Below are positions 17,019 through 25,170 of a stretch of 64,000 bases of DNA, one piece after another. The stretch's first letter is position 1, and the number at the start of each line of letters is the position of its first letter. Under the pieces are notes generated by a model. It was not told the origin of the DNA. It saw only the letters and a program-made list of their open reading frames with translations, and searched no databases. Source of the stretch: Halosimplex pelagicum (GTDB taxonomy: Archaea; Halobacteriota; Halobacteria; Halobacteriales; Haloarculaceae); contig NZ_CP058909.1 of assembly GCF_013415905.1 (NCBI RefSeq), positions 4,836,001-4,900,000 of the forward strand, read 5' to 3'. A program made the position numbers and the translations under genes.

Positions 17019-17651
17019 TCAGGGGTCGGCGCCGGCCGAGCGGCCGCGATCGGCGTCGACGACCGCGTCGCAGACGATCCGGAACGTCTCGACGGTCTCG
17101 TCGTCGTGGGCCGCGGGGTCCAGGTGGAAGACGACGACGCCGTCGACGCGCCGAGCCACCTCGCCGAGCGTGTAGACGAACTTGAACGCGGTCGGTTCGT
17201 CGGCGTAGCCGAGCACTCCGGTCAGCGAGTGGACCGCGACGCCGACGCGGTCGCCGTCGTCGTCGGCCCGCTGGAGCACGTCGCTGACCCGGCGACCGAT
17301 CGCCTCCAGATCCGTCGGGTCGACGACGCGTTCGACCGGCACGGCACCGTCGGTGCCGGCCGTCTCCGCTGTCGAGCGCGTCGTCCGATCCACGTCCACG
17401 CAGGCGGCGAGCGGCGGCCCGGTGTCGGCCTCGCGCTCCCACAGCGACAGCCACTCCGCCGCCGGCAGGGAGATCGTGACCGGGACCGCCCGGTCGATCC
17501 GGTCGCCGAGCCCGTCGAGAACGGTCATACAGGCGTCCGTCGGCCGGTCGGATACGTCGGGAGCCAGCAACAGCACCGTCGTCGCGTCGCCGATATCCGC
17601 CGCTCCTCGGATGCGGACGGTCACGAGCTCTCCCTCCCGAACGGATGGCAC
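17019..17651 (-). CDS. DUF7504-like protein
   Basis: About 210 residues. It resembles haloarchaeal proteins related to a degraded RecA/KaiC fold (DUF7504): ATTVLLLAPDVSDRPTDACMT replaces the P-loop strand, then a VGVAVHSLTGVLGYADEPTAFKFVYTLGEVARRVDG segment is followed by GVVVFHLDPAAHDDETVETF. No Walker A lysine is present, so it is unlikely to be an ATPase. I chose the GTG at 17649-17651; a TTG at 17669 is also possible. It lies 58 bp upstream of the HalX protein on the same strand, and the two may form an operon acting in signalling. Confidence 0.65.
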   Translation of the reverse strand: MPSVREGELVTVRIRGAADIGDATTVLLLAPDVSDRPTDACMTVLDGLGDRIDRAVPVTISLPAAEWLSLWEREADTGPPLAACVDVDRTTRSTAETAGTDGAVPVERVVDPTDLEAIGRRVSDVLQRADDDGDRVGVAVHSLTGVLGYADEPTAFKFVYTLGEVARRVDGVVVFHLDPAAHDDETVETFRIVCDAVVDADRGRSAGADP

Positions 17652-17669
17652 TCCATCACTTCTTATCAA

Positions 17670-17874
17670 TCACCCGGACCCACACGACTATGAGTGTTGC
17701 CGTTCCCTGACATCCGCCCGTCGTCCCCGGGTTTCCGAACCTATTAGGGCATTTTGTTCTATGGCTGAAATATCGTTTTCTAATCTCTGTCGAAGATACT
17801 GATAATACAAGGCTTAATTTATCCCGAACTTTTAGATAAATTCAATCACAGACGCGCTGAATAAACACTTGGCT
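17670..17874. promoter_or_regulatory. AT-rich intergenic region upstream of DUF7503
   Basis: About 200 bp between the divergent DUF7504 and DUF7503 genes, far richer in A and T than its surroundings. Candidate TATA-like elements for the plus-strand gene are TTTAGATAAAT (17831-17841) and GAATAAAC (17859-17866). The first has the better spacing for a short leader. No ORF or hairpin is convincing. Confidence 0.4.
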
Positions 17875-18015
17875 ATGAGCCAAGAATCAACGCGACTCCG
17901 CGAATTCCTCGAAGAGAACCCCAAATGGATCGGCGTCATGTTCAGCGCGCTGCTGCTGCTCTCGCAGGCCGGAACGGTGGCTGCGGGACACGGCGGATCG
18001 ATGACTGGACCCTAA
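17875..18015 (+). CDS. DUF7503-like membrane microprotein
   Basis: A 46-residue protein, MSQESTRLREFLEENPKW followed by a single hydrophobic helix (IGVMFSALLLLSQAGTVAA) and a short Gly-rich tail GHGGSMTGP. The pattern 'FLEENPK, helix, QAGxVAAG, Gly-rich end' is that of the small haloarchaeal DUF7503 family. It could be a single-span membrane protein or, with an AxA-like site after the helix, a secreted peptide. Its stop codon overlaps the stop of the convergent CHAT gene by 4 bp. Function unknown; the linkage with the CHAT protein and DUF7504 is discussed in the findings. Confidence 0.78.
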   Translation: MSQESTRLREFLEENPKWIGVMFSALLLLSQAGTVAAGHGGSMTGP

Positions 18016-20138
18016 GTTCGGAGTTCTGAAATTCCTAGAGTCCACTGTAAGCTACCGTTGACTTCTACTGGGGCATCCTGTCGGTGAAGAAATTCTAATA
18101 GGCCCGACTCTGTGAGTGAAAATGTTCCCATCCAACCAGAGTTTGTAGAGAATGTATTAATACCTTCAATTTGAGGGGTGAACATCGTTCCCATCGGCGT
18201 CGAAAGTGTCGGATATCCATACATACTAAATTCAAACATATTATCGTCGTCTTTGTGAATAGTTATTTTATGCGGTGTCCCCGACTGGTTTTCAACGATA
18301 GAAGCGCTTGCGTCGCCAATCACGAGGTAGTGGTGGCCGATCTGTTCGTACTCCTTGATGATCGAGACCGTCGCGGCGAGCGAGAATCCCTGATTGAGGA
18401 GTTTCGCAGCGGTGCGACCCACCGAGGTAGCGGCCTCGTTGACGATGTCGGTGACGGTCGCGATGCCGGCCATCGCGCCGGAATCCACGAGACCACGTCC
18501 CTGCTCGTAGGAGTCACAGGCGTTGAGGAGGAACGCGCTGACGTTGACCTCCGAGAGGTGGCGGGTGTCGAGATAGCCGTCGGCACAGCGGATCCCCTCG
18601 TCGTCGACGTGGCCGATGTAGTGGAGGAAGTCCACGTCCGAGCGCAGGAGTTCGCGCATCTCCATCGCGGTCAGTTGCTCGTGGGCCTCGATGCCGAACT
18701 CGATCCAGTCGCGGGTCCCGTAGATGTCCGAGACGACGTTCTCGTCGGTCATCTCCTGGTCGTTGCAGACGACGGCGACCTGGATCTGGGGGTCGGTTGT
18801 CGGCTCGAACTCCAGCCGCCGGTAGTAGGCGTCGACGGTCATCTTGCTGGCGCCGACCGGGAGGCCGTCACCGACGTAGGCCTGCTCGATGCTGTCGGCG
18901 GGTTCGGGGCGGAAGATCTCGGGGCTCGCGGTCGAGGGCGACGACTCCGAACGGGTCTGGGTCCGGGTACTCCGCCGGAGCGCCTCGGGGTTGTTCCTGA
19001 AGAAGGACTCGACCTGGTCGGTGAGTTCCTCCAGCGCCTCGTCGCGGGTCTCCTGGGAGTGCGGGCAGCGGACGACCGCGAGTTCGTTCGCGAGGAACGG
19101 GAGCGCGCTGACGTTCGCGGCGTCGGGTCGCACGTCGGCGGTGAGCTTCCACTTCGGAACCACGTCCGCAACGGCGTCGAACGGCACGTCCAGATACGTC
19201 CGCAACTGCTCCGACAGGGGCTGCTCGTAGACTGCCGCGAAGTCCAGGTCGACCAGGGATTCGACCTCCGCCCGCTCGTGGAGGTCGACCTCGTAGTACC
19301 CTTCGGTGCGCGTGACACAGTCCATGAGGAACACGTGTTTCAGCACGCGCTCGACTTCGGCCTCGAAGCCGTCGTCGCCGTCGAGCGGGTACGACCAGCC
19401 GTCGCCGGCGATCCGCGGCGACGGGCCGGGCTCGATCCGCGCACCCGTGTAGTACGCCAGCGGCACGACGGGGTAGATGTACTCCTCTATCGGCGGCACC
19501 TCGATGCCGACCCCCGTCTCCGGCGCGGCGATCGAGTCCGGGATCGAGAGTTCGTCCCCGATCTCCACGAGCGGTGGATGGCCGCGTAGCGACGGGAACG
19601 ACCGCTCACAGCTGGTGGTCTTCAACGCCGAACCGAGCGTCGAGAGCGCCCGCATCAGGTCCTCCGGCTTCTCGGTCGTCGTGACGGTCGCCGCCGGCTG
19701 CTCGTGGACCGAACGCGCCCCGACGTGAACCCGGTCGGTCCCGGTGAGTGCGACCCTGACGGAGTCACCCATCGAGGTGACTTCGATCCCGCCCTCGATG
19801 GCGAACTGGAGCTTGACCTGCGTCGTCGCCAGTTCGACGTTGTACCGGCCGGGCGGCACGCTGACGGACTCCTGGTCCGAGACCTCCGCGACGGTGTTCC
19901 CCTCGGCGTCGCGGATCCACAGCGGGACGAAGTAGGGCGTCTCGACGGCCGCGGTCCGCACGGTCGCGCCGGCGTCGGCGGGGAAGTAGAACTGGTCGGG
20001 GTCGCAGTCGTCGATCCCGGGCTCGTCGGGCGTCAACAGCGAGAACTGGGTCTCCTGGATCGGGTCGGTGACCTGGATACCGTCACGACTCGGATGCGGG
20101 CGGATCTGCGGTCGAGTGGCGTCCGGGTCGACGTTCAT
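18012..20138 (-). CDS. CHAT-domain (caspase-like) protein
   Basis: A 708-residue protein. Residues about 30-160 form a beta-rich N-terminal region (YFVPLWIRDAEGNTVAEV, VPPGRYNVEL). The CHAT domain lies at about 470-610 and has the catalytic pair: His510 in FLHYIGHVDDEG and Cys541 in FLLNACDSYEQG, followed by AGIATVTDIVNEAA and the late GHHYLVIGD motif. CHAT proteases are caspase relatives that cleave partner proteins, in bacteria sometimes within defence or cell-death systems. The last about 100 residues are beta-rich and are encoded by noticeably more AT-rich DNA than the rest. There is no transmembrane segment. It converges on the DUF7503 microprotein. Confidence 0.82.
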   Translation of the reverse strand: MNVDPDATRPQIRPHPSRDGIQVTDPIQETQFSLLTPDEPGIDDCDPDQFYFPADAGATVRTAAVETPYFVPLWIRDAEGNTVAEVSDQESVSVPPGRYNVELATTQVKLQFAIEGGIEVTSMGDSVRVALTGTDRVHVGARSVHEQPAATVTTTEKPEDLMRALSTLGSALKTTSCERSFPSLRGHPPLVEIGDELSIPDSIAAPETGVGIEVPPIEEYIYPVVPLAYYTGARIEPGPSPRIAGDGWSYPLDGDDGFEAEVERVLKHVFLMDCVTRTEGYYEVDLHERAEVESLVDLDFAAVYEQPLSEQLRTYLDVPFDAVADVVPKWKLTADVRPDAANVSALPFLANELAVVRCPHSQETRDEALEELTDQVESFFRNNPEALRRSTRTQTRSESSPSTASPEIFRPEPADSIEQAYVGDGLPVGASKMTVDAYYRRLEFEPTTDPQIQVAVVCNDQEMTDENVVSDIYGTRDWIEFGIEAHEQLTAMEMRELLRSDVDFLHYIGHVDDEGIRCADGYLDTRHLSEVNVSAFLLNACDSYEQGRGLVDSGAMAGIATVTDIVNEAATSVGRTAAKLLNQGFSLAATVSIIKEYEQIGHHYLVIGDASASIVENQSGTPHKITIHKDDDNMFEFSMYGYPTLSTPMGTMFTPQIEGINTFSTNSGWMGTFSLTESGLLEFLHRQDAPVEVNGSLQWTLGISELRT

Positions 20139-20225
20139 GTGTTCGGAGGGTTCCGTCGGCTCTCACGGCGTCACAGGGGGGACCCGCGCCTGGCCCGTGC
20201 GAGCGAGTAGGCGTGAGAACGCGGT

Positions 20226-20240
20226 GGGGAGAAAAAAGCC
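20226..20240 (-). terminator. Candidate terminator after metX
   Basis: On the minus strand a run of six T (20232-20237) sits about 22 nt beyond the metX stop codon in otherwise GC-rich DNA. Archaeal termination commonly uses such U-tracts. Confidence 0.45.
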
Positions 20241-20259
20241 TGTTGGCCCCGAACACATC

Positions 20260-21471
20260 TCAATCGGAGAACAGACTGGTGTGGACGGGCGCGAACGAGG
20301 GGTCGTCGTCCTCGGGCGGCTCGTCCGTGTCCGTGACGGCCGTCCCCTCGACGCCGTCGGCGAGGAAGTCGGCGAGCGGCGGCCCGACGCTCTCCGGTTC
20401 GACGAGGAAGGCGTCGTGGCCGTGGTCCGAGTCGACGAGGTGGTGGGCGGCGGCCACGTCGGCCTCGCGGAGCGCGTCGGCCAGCTCCTCGGCCTGTGCG
20501 GGCGTGAAGTGCCAGTCGCCGGTGAACGACATCACGAGCGCCTCGCCGTCGAAGGCGGCCAGTGCGTCCTCGTCGGACTCGAAGCCCGCGGCGAGGTCGT
20601 AGTTGTCCATCGCTCGCGTGAGGTAGAGATACGAGTTGGCGTCGAAGCGTTCGACGAAGCTCTCGGCGTTGTAGTCGAGGTACGACTCCACGTCTCGATA
20701 GGGGAAGAAGCCGGCGGCGGGGTCGGTCGGGAACGAGCGGGCGGCGTCGCGGCCCGCCGCGCGGCGGCCGAACTTCTGCTCCATCGAGGCCTTCGAGAGG
20801 TACATCACGTGGCCGATCTGGCGGGCGAGCGCGAGCCCGTCGGTCGGCTTCGGTCCCTCGCCGTAGTAGTCGCCGCCCTGCCAGTCATCGTCGGTGGTGA
20901 TGGCGCGGCGAGCGATGGCGTCCATGGCGAGACACTGCACGTCGAGTCGCGCGGCGGCGGCGATGGGGGCGATGCGCTCGACGTGGTCGGGGTGTTGTTT
21001 CGCCCACTCGATGACGTTCATCCCGCCGACGCTGCCGCCGACGACGGCGTGGAGGTGCGGGATACCGAGCTCGTCGAGCAACTGGCGCTGGGCGTCGGTC
21101 CAGTCGGTGACGGTGACCGCGGGGAAGTCGGTGCCGTAGGGCTCGCCCGTCTCGGGGTTGGTGCTCTCGGGGCCGGTCGTGCCGTAACACGAGCCCGGGA
21201 CGTTGGCGCAGAGGACGTAGTACTCGCGGGTGTCGATGGCCTTGCCGGGGCCGACGATGTCGTCCCACCACGCGCGGGCCTGGCCGTCCGTCTCGTCGTC
21301 GGGGTGGCGGCCGGCGACGTGGGCGCTGCCGGTCAGCGCGTGACAGACCAACACCGCGTTGTCGCCCGTGAACTCGCCGTAGGCCTCGTAGGAGACCTCC
21401 AGCTCGGGGATCGAGCGGCCGCACTCGAACTCGAACTCCCCGATCGAGACGGCGTCGCGTTCGATCTCCAT
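20260..21471 (-). CDS. metX: Homoserine O-acetyltransferase
   Basis: A 403-residue alpha/beta hydrolase that acetylates homoserine from acetyl-CoA, the first committed step of methionine synthesis by direct sulfhydrylation. It shows NAVLVCHALTGSAHVAG, the oxyanion and nucleophile region VVGGSVGGMNVIEWA (Ser near residue 147), and the catalytic Asp/His region (VDSDHGHDAFLVE) near the C-terminus. The acidic C-terminal tail is a haloarchaeal addition. The gene follows metY directly, its ATG touching the metY stop, so the two are one operon. Confidence 0.93.
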   Translation of the reverse strand: MEIERDAVSIGEFEFECGRSIPELEVSYEAYGEFTGDNAVLVCHALTGSAHVAGRHPDDETDGQARAWWDDIVGPGKAIDTREYYVLCANVPGSCYGTTGPESTNPETGEPYGTDFPAVTVTDWTDAQRQLLDELGIPHLHAVVGGSVGGMNVIEWAKQHPDHVERIAPIAAAARLDVQCLAMDAIARRAITTDDDWQGGDYYGEGPKPTDGLALARQIGHVMYLSKASMEQKFGRRAAGRDAARSFPTDPAAGFFPYRDVESYLDYNAESFVERFDANSYLYLTRAMDNYDLAAGFESDEDALAAFDGEALVMSFTGDWHFTPAQAEELADALREADVAAAHHLVDSDHGHDAFLVEPESVGPPLADFLADGVEGTAVTDTDEPPEDDDPSFAPVHTSLFSD

Positions 21472-22797
21472 CTACGAGTCACCCGCGTTCGGTGTGTCGT
21501 CGCTCGCCCCGGCGTTGGCGCGCTGGATGGCGCCGTCGATGTCGGCGAGCACGTCGTCGGCGTCCTCGATGCCGACCGACAGGCGCACCAGGTCGGGCGT
21601 GACGCCGCTGGCGCGCTGTTCCTCGGCGGTGAGCTGAGCGTGGGTCGTGGAGGCGGGGTGGATGACCAGCGTCTTCGCGTCGCCGATGTTGGCGAGGAAC
21701 TGCGCGAGGTCGGTCTCCTCGCAGAAGCGCTTGCCCGCCTCGAAGCCGCCCGCGAGGCCGAACGCGATCATGCCGCCGTAGCCCCCGTTCAGATACTCGC
21801 TGGCGTGGTCGTGGGTCTCGTGGGAGTCGAGGCCGGGGTAGGTGACCCACTCGACGCCGTCGTGGTCGGCGAGAAAGTCGGCGACGCGCCCGGCGTTCTC
21901 GCAGTGGCGTTCCATCCGGAGTTCGAGCGTCTCGGTGCCCTGGAGGGTGGCCCAGGCGTCGAAGGGCTTCTGGCCGTCGCCCAGCGAGCGGACGGCGCGC
22001 TGGCGGGCGGCCATCGCGAAGGCCTGGTCGCCGAACCGCTCGGCGAAGGTGACGCCGTCGAAGGCGTCGTTGGGCGCGCCGATCTCGGGGAACTTCTCGG
22101 GGTAGTCCGTCCAGGGGAACGAGCCGCCGTCGACCAGGACGCCGCCGACCGTCGTCCCGGAGCCGTGGATCCACTTGGTGGTGGACTCCCAGACGATGTC
22201 GGCGCCGTGGTCGAGCGGATTGCACAGCGCGGGGGTACCGAACGTGTTGTCGACGAAGACGGGCACGCCCCGCTCGTGGGCGACCTCGGCGATGGCCTCC
22301 ATCGGGGGCGTCACCAGCGACGGGTTGCCGATGGTCTCGTAGTGGACGTAGGCGGTGCGGTCGTCGATGGCCTCGGCGTAGGCGTCGGGGTCGAGCGTGT
22401 CGACGAAGCGGGTCTCGATCCCGCGGCGACTGCCCATGTTCGAGAGATAGGAGTGGGTGCCGCCGTAGATGGAGGAGGCGGTGACGACGTTGTCGCCCGC
22501 CCGGGCGAGGATCGAGGTCGCGGCGTCGAGCGCGGCCATCCCCGACCCCGTGGCGACGGCCGCGGTCCCGTTCTCCAGCGCGGCGAGCCGCCGTTCGAGC
22601 GTCGAGACGGTCGGGTTGTCGAACCGCGAGTAGACGTTCCCCCCGTCGTCCAGCGCGTACCGGTCGGCCGCCGTGTCGGCGTCGTCGAACACGTAGGAAG
22701 TGGTCTGGTAGATCGGCGGCGCTCGCGCGCCCGTCGCCGGGTCCACTTCCTGGCCGGCGTGGACGCAGCGGGTTCCGAAGGCGTACGGATCGGTCAT
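21472..22797 (-). CDS. metY: O-acetylhomoserine sulfhydrylase (Cys/Met metabolism PLP enzyme)
   Basis: A 441-residue PLP enzyme that makes homocysteine from O-acetylhomoserine and sulfide. Motifs: FGTRCVHAGQEVDPATGARA at the start, YSRFDNPTVSTLERRLAALE, the PLP lysine in WESTTKWIHGSGTT, and NFADAK-like NIGDAKTLVIHPASTTH near the C-terminus. I preferred the ATG at 22795-22797 over 22824 because it gives the family's N-terminus. A TATA-like TTATAG lies about 30 nt upstream. It is the first gene of the metY-metX operon. Confidence 0.92.
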   Translation of the reverse strand: MTDPYAFGTRCVHAGQEVDPATGARAPPIYQTTSYVFDDADTAADRYALDDGGNVYSRFDNPTVSTLERRLAALENGTAAVATGSGMAALDAATSILARAGDNVVTASSIYGGTHSYLSNMGSRRGIETRFVDTLDPDAYAEAIDDRTAYVHYETIGNPSLVTPPMEAIAEVAHERGVPVFVDNTFGTPALCNPLDHGADIVWESTTKWIHGSGTTVGGVLVDGGSFPWTDYPEKFPEIGAPNDAFDGVTFAERFGDQAFAMAARQRAVRSLGDGQKPFDAWATLQGTETLELRMERHCENAGRVADFLADHDGVEWVTYPGLDSHETHDHASEYLNGGYGGMIAFGLAGGFEAGKRFCEETDLAQFLANIGDAKTLVIHPASTTHAQLTAEEQRASGVTPDLVRLSVGIEDADDVLADIDGAIQRANAGASDDTPNAGDS

Positions 22798-22824
22798 GTG
22801 TGTCGTGCATATATCTACAAACAT

Positions 22825-22830
22825 CTATAA
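22825..22830 (-). promoter_or_regulatory. TATA-like box for metY-metX
   Basis: TTATAG on the minus strand about 30 nt before the metY ATG at 22797, within a locally AT-rich stretch (22808-22850). No obvious operator palindrome could be identified with confidence. Confidence 0.5.
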
Positions 22831-22940
22831 CCACGAGTTACGGCAAATATCTCAGTGTCACGCGTTGGCACGCGGTCGGGAGTGTCCGATGTGGAGGACC
22901 GGCAGCGCCGCGGCGGGGGCGGCGGTCCGTTCGGCCGTCG

Positions 22941-23840
22941 TCATCGCCGTTCGATCGTCAGCGCGGACAGCGAGCGGTCGACGGTCACGTCGAGGCGCTC
23001 GTCGCCGGCTCGGAGCGGGAGGGTCACGCGGAGCGGGTCGTGGCCGTCGACCGCGATGTCGCCGGGGTCGCAGGCGTCGACCGACCACAGCGAGTCGGTC
23101 AGCAGATCGGGCGCGTTGGCGGCGACGAACGGCAGCACGTCGGGGTGGTAGATCAGGATCTCCGGGAGGTCGGTGCAGAAGAAGTGCTTGCAGTACGAGC
23201 AGTGGTGGACGACCGCCGGGCCGGGCATCGCCTGTTCGAGCTCGCTCGATTTCTCCTCCTCGGGCACCACGTCGTGGTACATCTCGCTCGCGCAGGTGGG
23301 ACACACGTCGCTGGCGACGGTCATCAGGTCCCGGCGGGCGTAGACGTTGGCCGCCGACAGCACGGCGTCGGGGTCGTTCGACCGGATCGCGCCCGGCGGG
23401 AGGTGGTACTTGAACGCGAGCGCGCCGCAGTCCCCACAGCGGACGACGAGCATGCTGTTGCGGTAGGTCGCTTCCAGTCCCGCCCCGCAGTCGGCGCAGT
23501 CGGCGTCGACGGGGAACGGCTCGACGGTCGTCCGGTCGGTGAAACTGTCCGCTTTGATCGCCTGGTAGAGGATGACCCCGGGGTACAGCAGGCCGTACCC
23601 CTCCGCTTTCTCCTGGACGAACACGCCGAGTAGCTCCTGAAGGTGGTAGTTGAACCGACCGCTGTCGGACACGTCACAGCGCCGGCGCAGCTCCTCGAAG
23701 GGGAGCGGGCGGGGCTGGCTGCCCTCCTTGGCGTCGCCGAGCTCCAGCAGGATGGTGACGCGCAGTTCGTTACCCAGCAGGGAGAAGGCCTCGGCGGGCG
23801 GGACCGACCGCCGCTCGGAGACTTCGAAGCCGTCCGTCAT
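22941..23840 (-). CDS. ArsR-type winged-helix regulator with zinc-ribbon domains
   Basis: A 299-residue protein. Residues 10-90 form a winged helix (AEAFSLLGNELRVTILLELG, then ELRRRCDVSDSGRFNYHLQEL) of the haloarchaeal ArsR branch. The rest holds several Cys pairs: CADCGAGLE, VRCGDCGALAFKYH, VCPTCASEMYHD and HHCSYCKHFFCTDL. These are probably zinc-binding. It is a likely transcription factor of the DUF7347/DUF7351 kind; targets are unknown. It lies 143 bp upstream of metY on the same strand and could share or regulate that operon, which is inference. Start at the ATG 23838-23840. Confidence 0.75.
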   Translation of the reverse strand: MTDGFEVSERRSVPPAEAFSLLGNELRVTILLELGDAKEGSQPRPLPFEELRRRCDVSDSGRFNYHLQELLGVFVQEKAEGYGLLYPGVILYQAIKADSFTDRTTVEPFPVDADCADCGAGLEATYRNSMLVVRCGDCGALAFKYHLPPGAIRSNDPDAVLSAANVYARRDLMTVASDVCPTCASEMYHDVVPEEEKSSELEQAMPGPAVVHHCSYCKHFFCTDLPEILIYHPDVLPFVAANAPDLLTDSLWSVDACDPGDIAVDGHDPLRVTLPLRAGDERLDVTVDRSLSALTIERR

Positions 23841-23984
23841 CGCCCCACACCTCGCGCGGCCAGCCATTTATGACTGTCTCTCGGTTCGGGGTCCCACCCC
23901 GGTCTGGACCGGACTCGCCGAACCGCTGGGCGTCGGCGACGGCCGACCCGAAAGCACTTGTCCCGTCGACAGGTTTCCACCGCT

Positions 23985-24182
23985 ATGAGCCGCTTCGGCG
24001 ACTTCGCCGCCGTCTGGTTCGGGACGCTCGTCGCCCTGAACTTCGTCGTCTTCCGCTTCCTGGGGGCGCCCCTGGGGATGTACACCGAGACGTTCCTCTC
24101 CGCGCTCGTCGGGCTCGTCCTCGCGAGCGTCCTGGTCTTCCACCGGGGCGTATCCTTGCCGACGGTCGTCGGGGCGGAGTAG
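23985..24182 (+). CDS. Small two-helix membrane protein
   Basis: A 65-residue protein beginning MSRFGDFAAVWFGTLVALNF. Two hydrophobic helices (about residues 8-27 and 38-56) are separated by LGAPLGMYTE. The ATG at 23985 is preferred to 23958 since the first helix then starts close to the N-terminus. I do not recognise a characterised family. It is bounded by the ArsR-type gene and tRNA-Asn, both on the other strand. Confidence 0.55.
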   Translation: MSRFGDFAAVWFGTLVALNFVVFRFLGAPLGMYTETFLSALVGLVLASVLVFHRGVSLPTVVGAE

Positions 24183-24260
24183 GGGGCGTCGTCAACACCG
24201 AGCGAACCGACGAGAGTTCGCACCGGAGTCAACGTGCGCTTCGGGAGGTGGATTTCGAGG

Positions 24261-24264
24261 AAAA
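24261..24264 (-). terminator. T-run ending tRNA-Asn transcript
   Basis: Four T on the minus strand begin four bases after the tRNA's last base, matching the short U-run that usually ends archaeal tRNA transcripts. Confidence 0.4.
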
Positions 24265-24268
24265 GGGA

Positions 24269-24341
24269 CGCCACCGCCAGGACTCGAACCTGGGACAACC
24301 TCGTTAACAGCGAGGTGCTCTACCAACTGAGCTACGGCGGC
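24269..24341 (-). tRNA. tRNA-Asn (anticodon GTT)
   Basis: A 73-nt cloverleaf on the minus strand. The acceptor stem is GCCGCCG paired with CGGTGGC. The D arm contains the standard AGCTCAGTTGGTAGAGC, and the anticodon arm is CCTCG-CTGTTAA-CGAGG, giving anticodon GTT. The T arm is CCAGG-TTCGAGT-CCTGG. The discriminator base is G. CCA is not encoded, as is usual in haloarchaea, and the cca gene lies 830 bp away. There is no intron in the anticodon loop. Confidence 0.96.
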
Positions 24342-24367
24342 ACGCATGCATCCATAGCCGGAGTTGT

Positions 24368-24375
24368 TGTATAGG
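24368..24375 (-). promoter_or_regulatory. TATA box for tRNA-Asn
   Basis: CCTATACA on the minus strand, centred about 30 nt before the tRNA 5' end, in a local AT-rich patch. Archaeal tRNA genes are read from ordinary TATA promoters. Confidence 0.55.
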
Positions 24376-24477
24376 GATTTCGTTTTCCCTCCGCCACGAC
24401 ACGGAGTCACGTACGGCGATTCGATCGGGAACTGTCACGCATCCATCTTTTAGTGCGGCTCCGGCGAACAGTCGCTC

Positions 24478-25101
24478 ATGGCCACCGAGTCCGTGACGCT
24501 CGATGTCGACGGCGACTCGTATCCCGGTCGGGTGAACGAGCCCGACGAGCCGACGGGCGCCGGCGTGCTCGTCCTCCCCGGGCTGAACCACGGACCGTTC
24601 GGCGACGTGTTCGACCAGTTCGCGGCTGCCGCCGCGGACGAGAGCCACCGGGTCGCGCGCTTCGAGACGTGGAGCGGGCCGGACGACCTCGACGGGAAGA
24701 GCGAGGCGGAGATGGAGCGTGAACTGGGGGCCGGCGTCGCGTTCCTCCGTGACCGGGACTGCGACCCGGTCGCAGTCGTCGCCAAGAGCTTCGGCGGACG
24801 GCTCGCGCTCACGCACCTCCCGACGGAACGAGTGGACCGCCTGGTCCTCTGGGCGCCCGCGGTCTTCGCCGGCGAGCACGAGGACCGCCCGTCGATCACC
24901 GCCGACGAACTCGCCGCCGTCGACGTTCCGACGCGCGTCCTCCAGGGCGACGACGACGAGGGGTTGCCGGTCGAGAACGCCCGCACGCTCGCCGACCACC
25001 TGCCGGCGGGCGAGGCCGTCGCGCTCCCGGGAGAGGACCACTCGTTCCAGCGCGAGCGCGAACGGACCGTCGCCGAGACGCTCGACCTCCTGTCGGAGTG
25101 A
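24478..25101 (+). CDS. Alpha/beta hydrolase (dienelactone-hydrolase-like)
   Basis: A 207-residue alpha/beta hydrolase. The nucleophile elbow is VVAKSFGGRLAL, with Ser near residue 104. The Asp is probably in LQGDDDEGLP near residue 158 and the His in LPGEDHSFQRE near residue 183. The N-terminal strand is GVLVLPGLNHGPFGDVFDQF. The size and KSFGG elbow fit the KAN/dienelactone hydrolase side of the superfamily. Substrate unknown. It precedes cca on the same strand with a 69-bp gap. Confidence 0.78.
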   Translation: MATESVTLDVDGDSYPGRVNEPDEPTGAGVLVLPGLNHGPFGDVFDQFAAAAADESHRVARFETWSGPDDLDGKSEAEMERELGAGVAFLRDRDCDPVAVVAKSFGGRLALTHLPTERVDRLVLWAPAVFAGEHEDRPSITADELAAVDVPTRVLQGDDDEGLPVENARTLADHLPAGEAVALPGEDHSFQRERERTVAETLDLLSE

Positions 25102-25170
25102 GCGCGAGCGCGCGGCCAGCGGTCGCGACACATCGGACGGGTTTTCACCGGTCCCGAACAACCCCGACGC

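Noticed and set aside
20068..22830. 920-residue plus-strand frame opposite metX and metY
   Set aside because: Both strands cannot be real at this length here; the minus strand encodes two complete, well-conserved enzymes with motifs, while the plus-strand translation is low-complexity Val/Gly/Asp.
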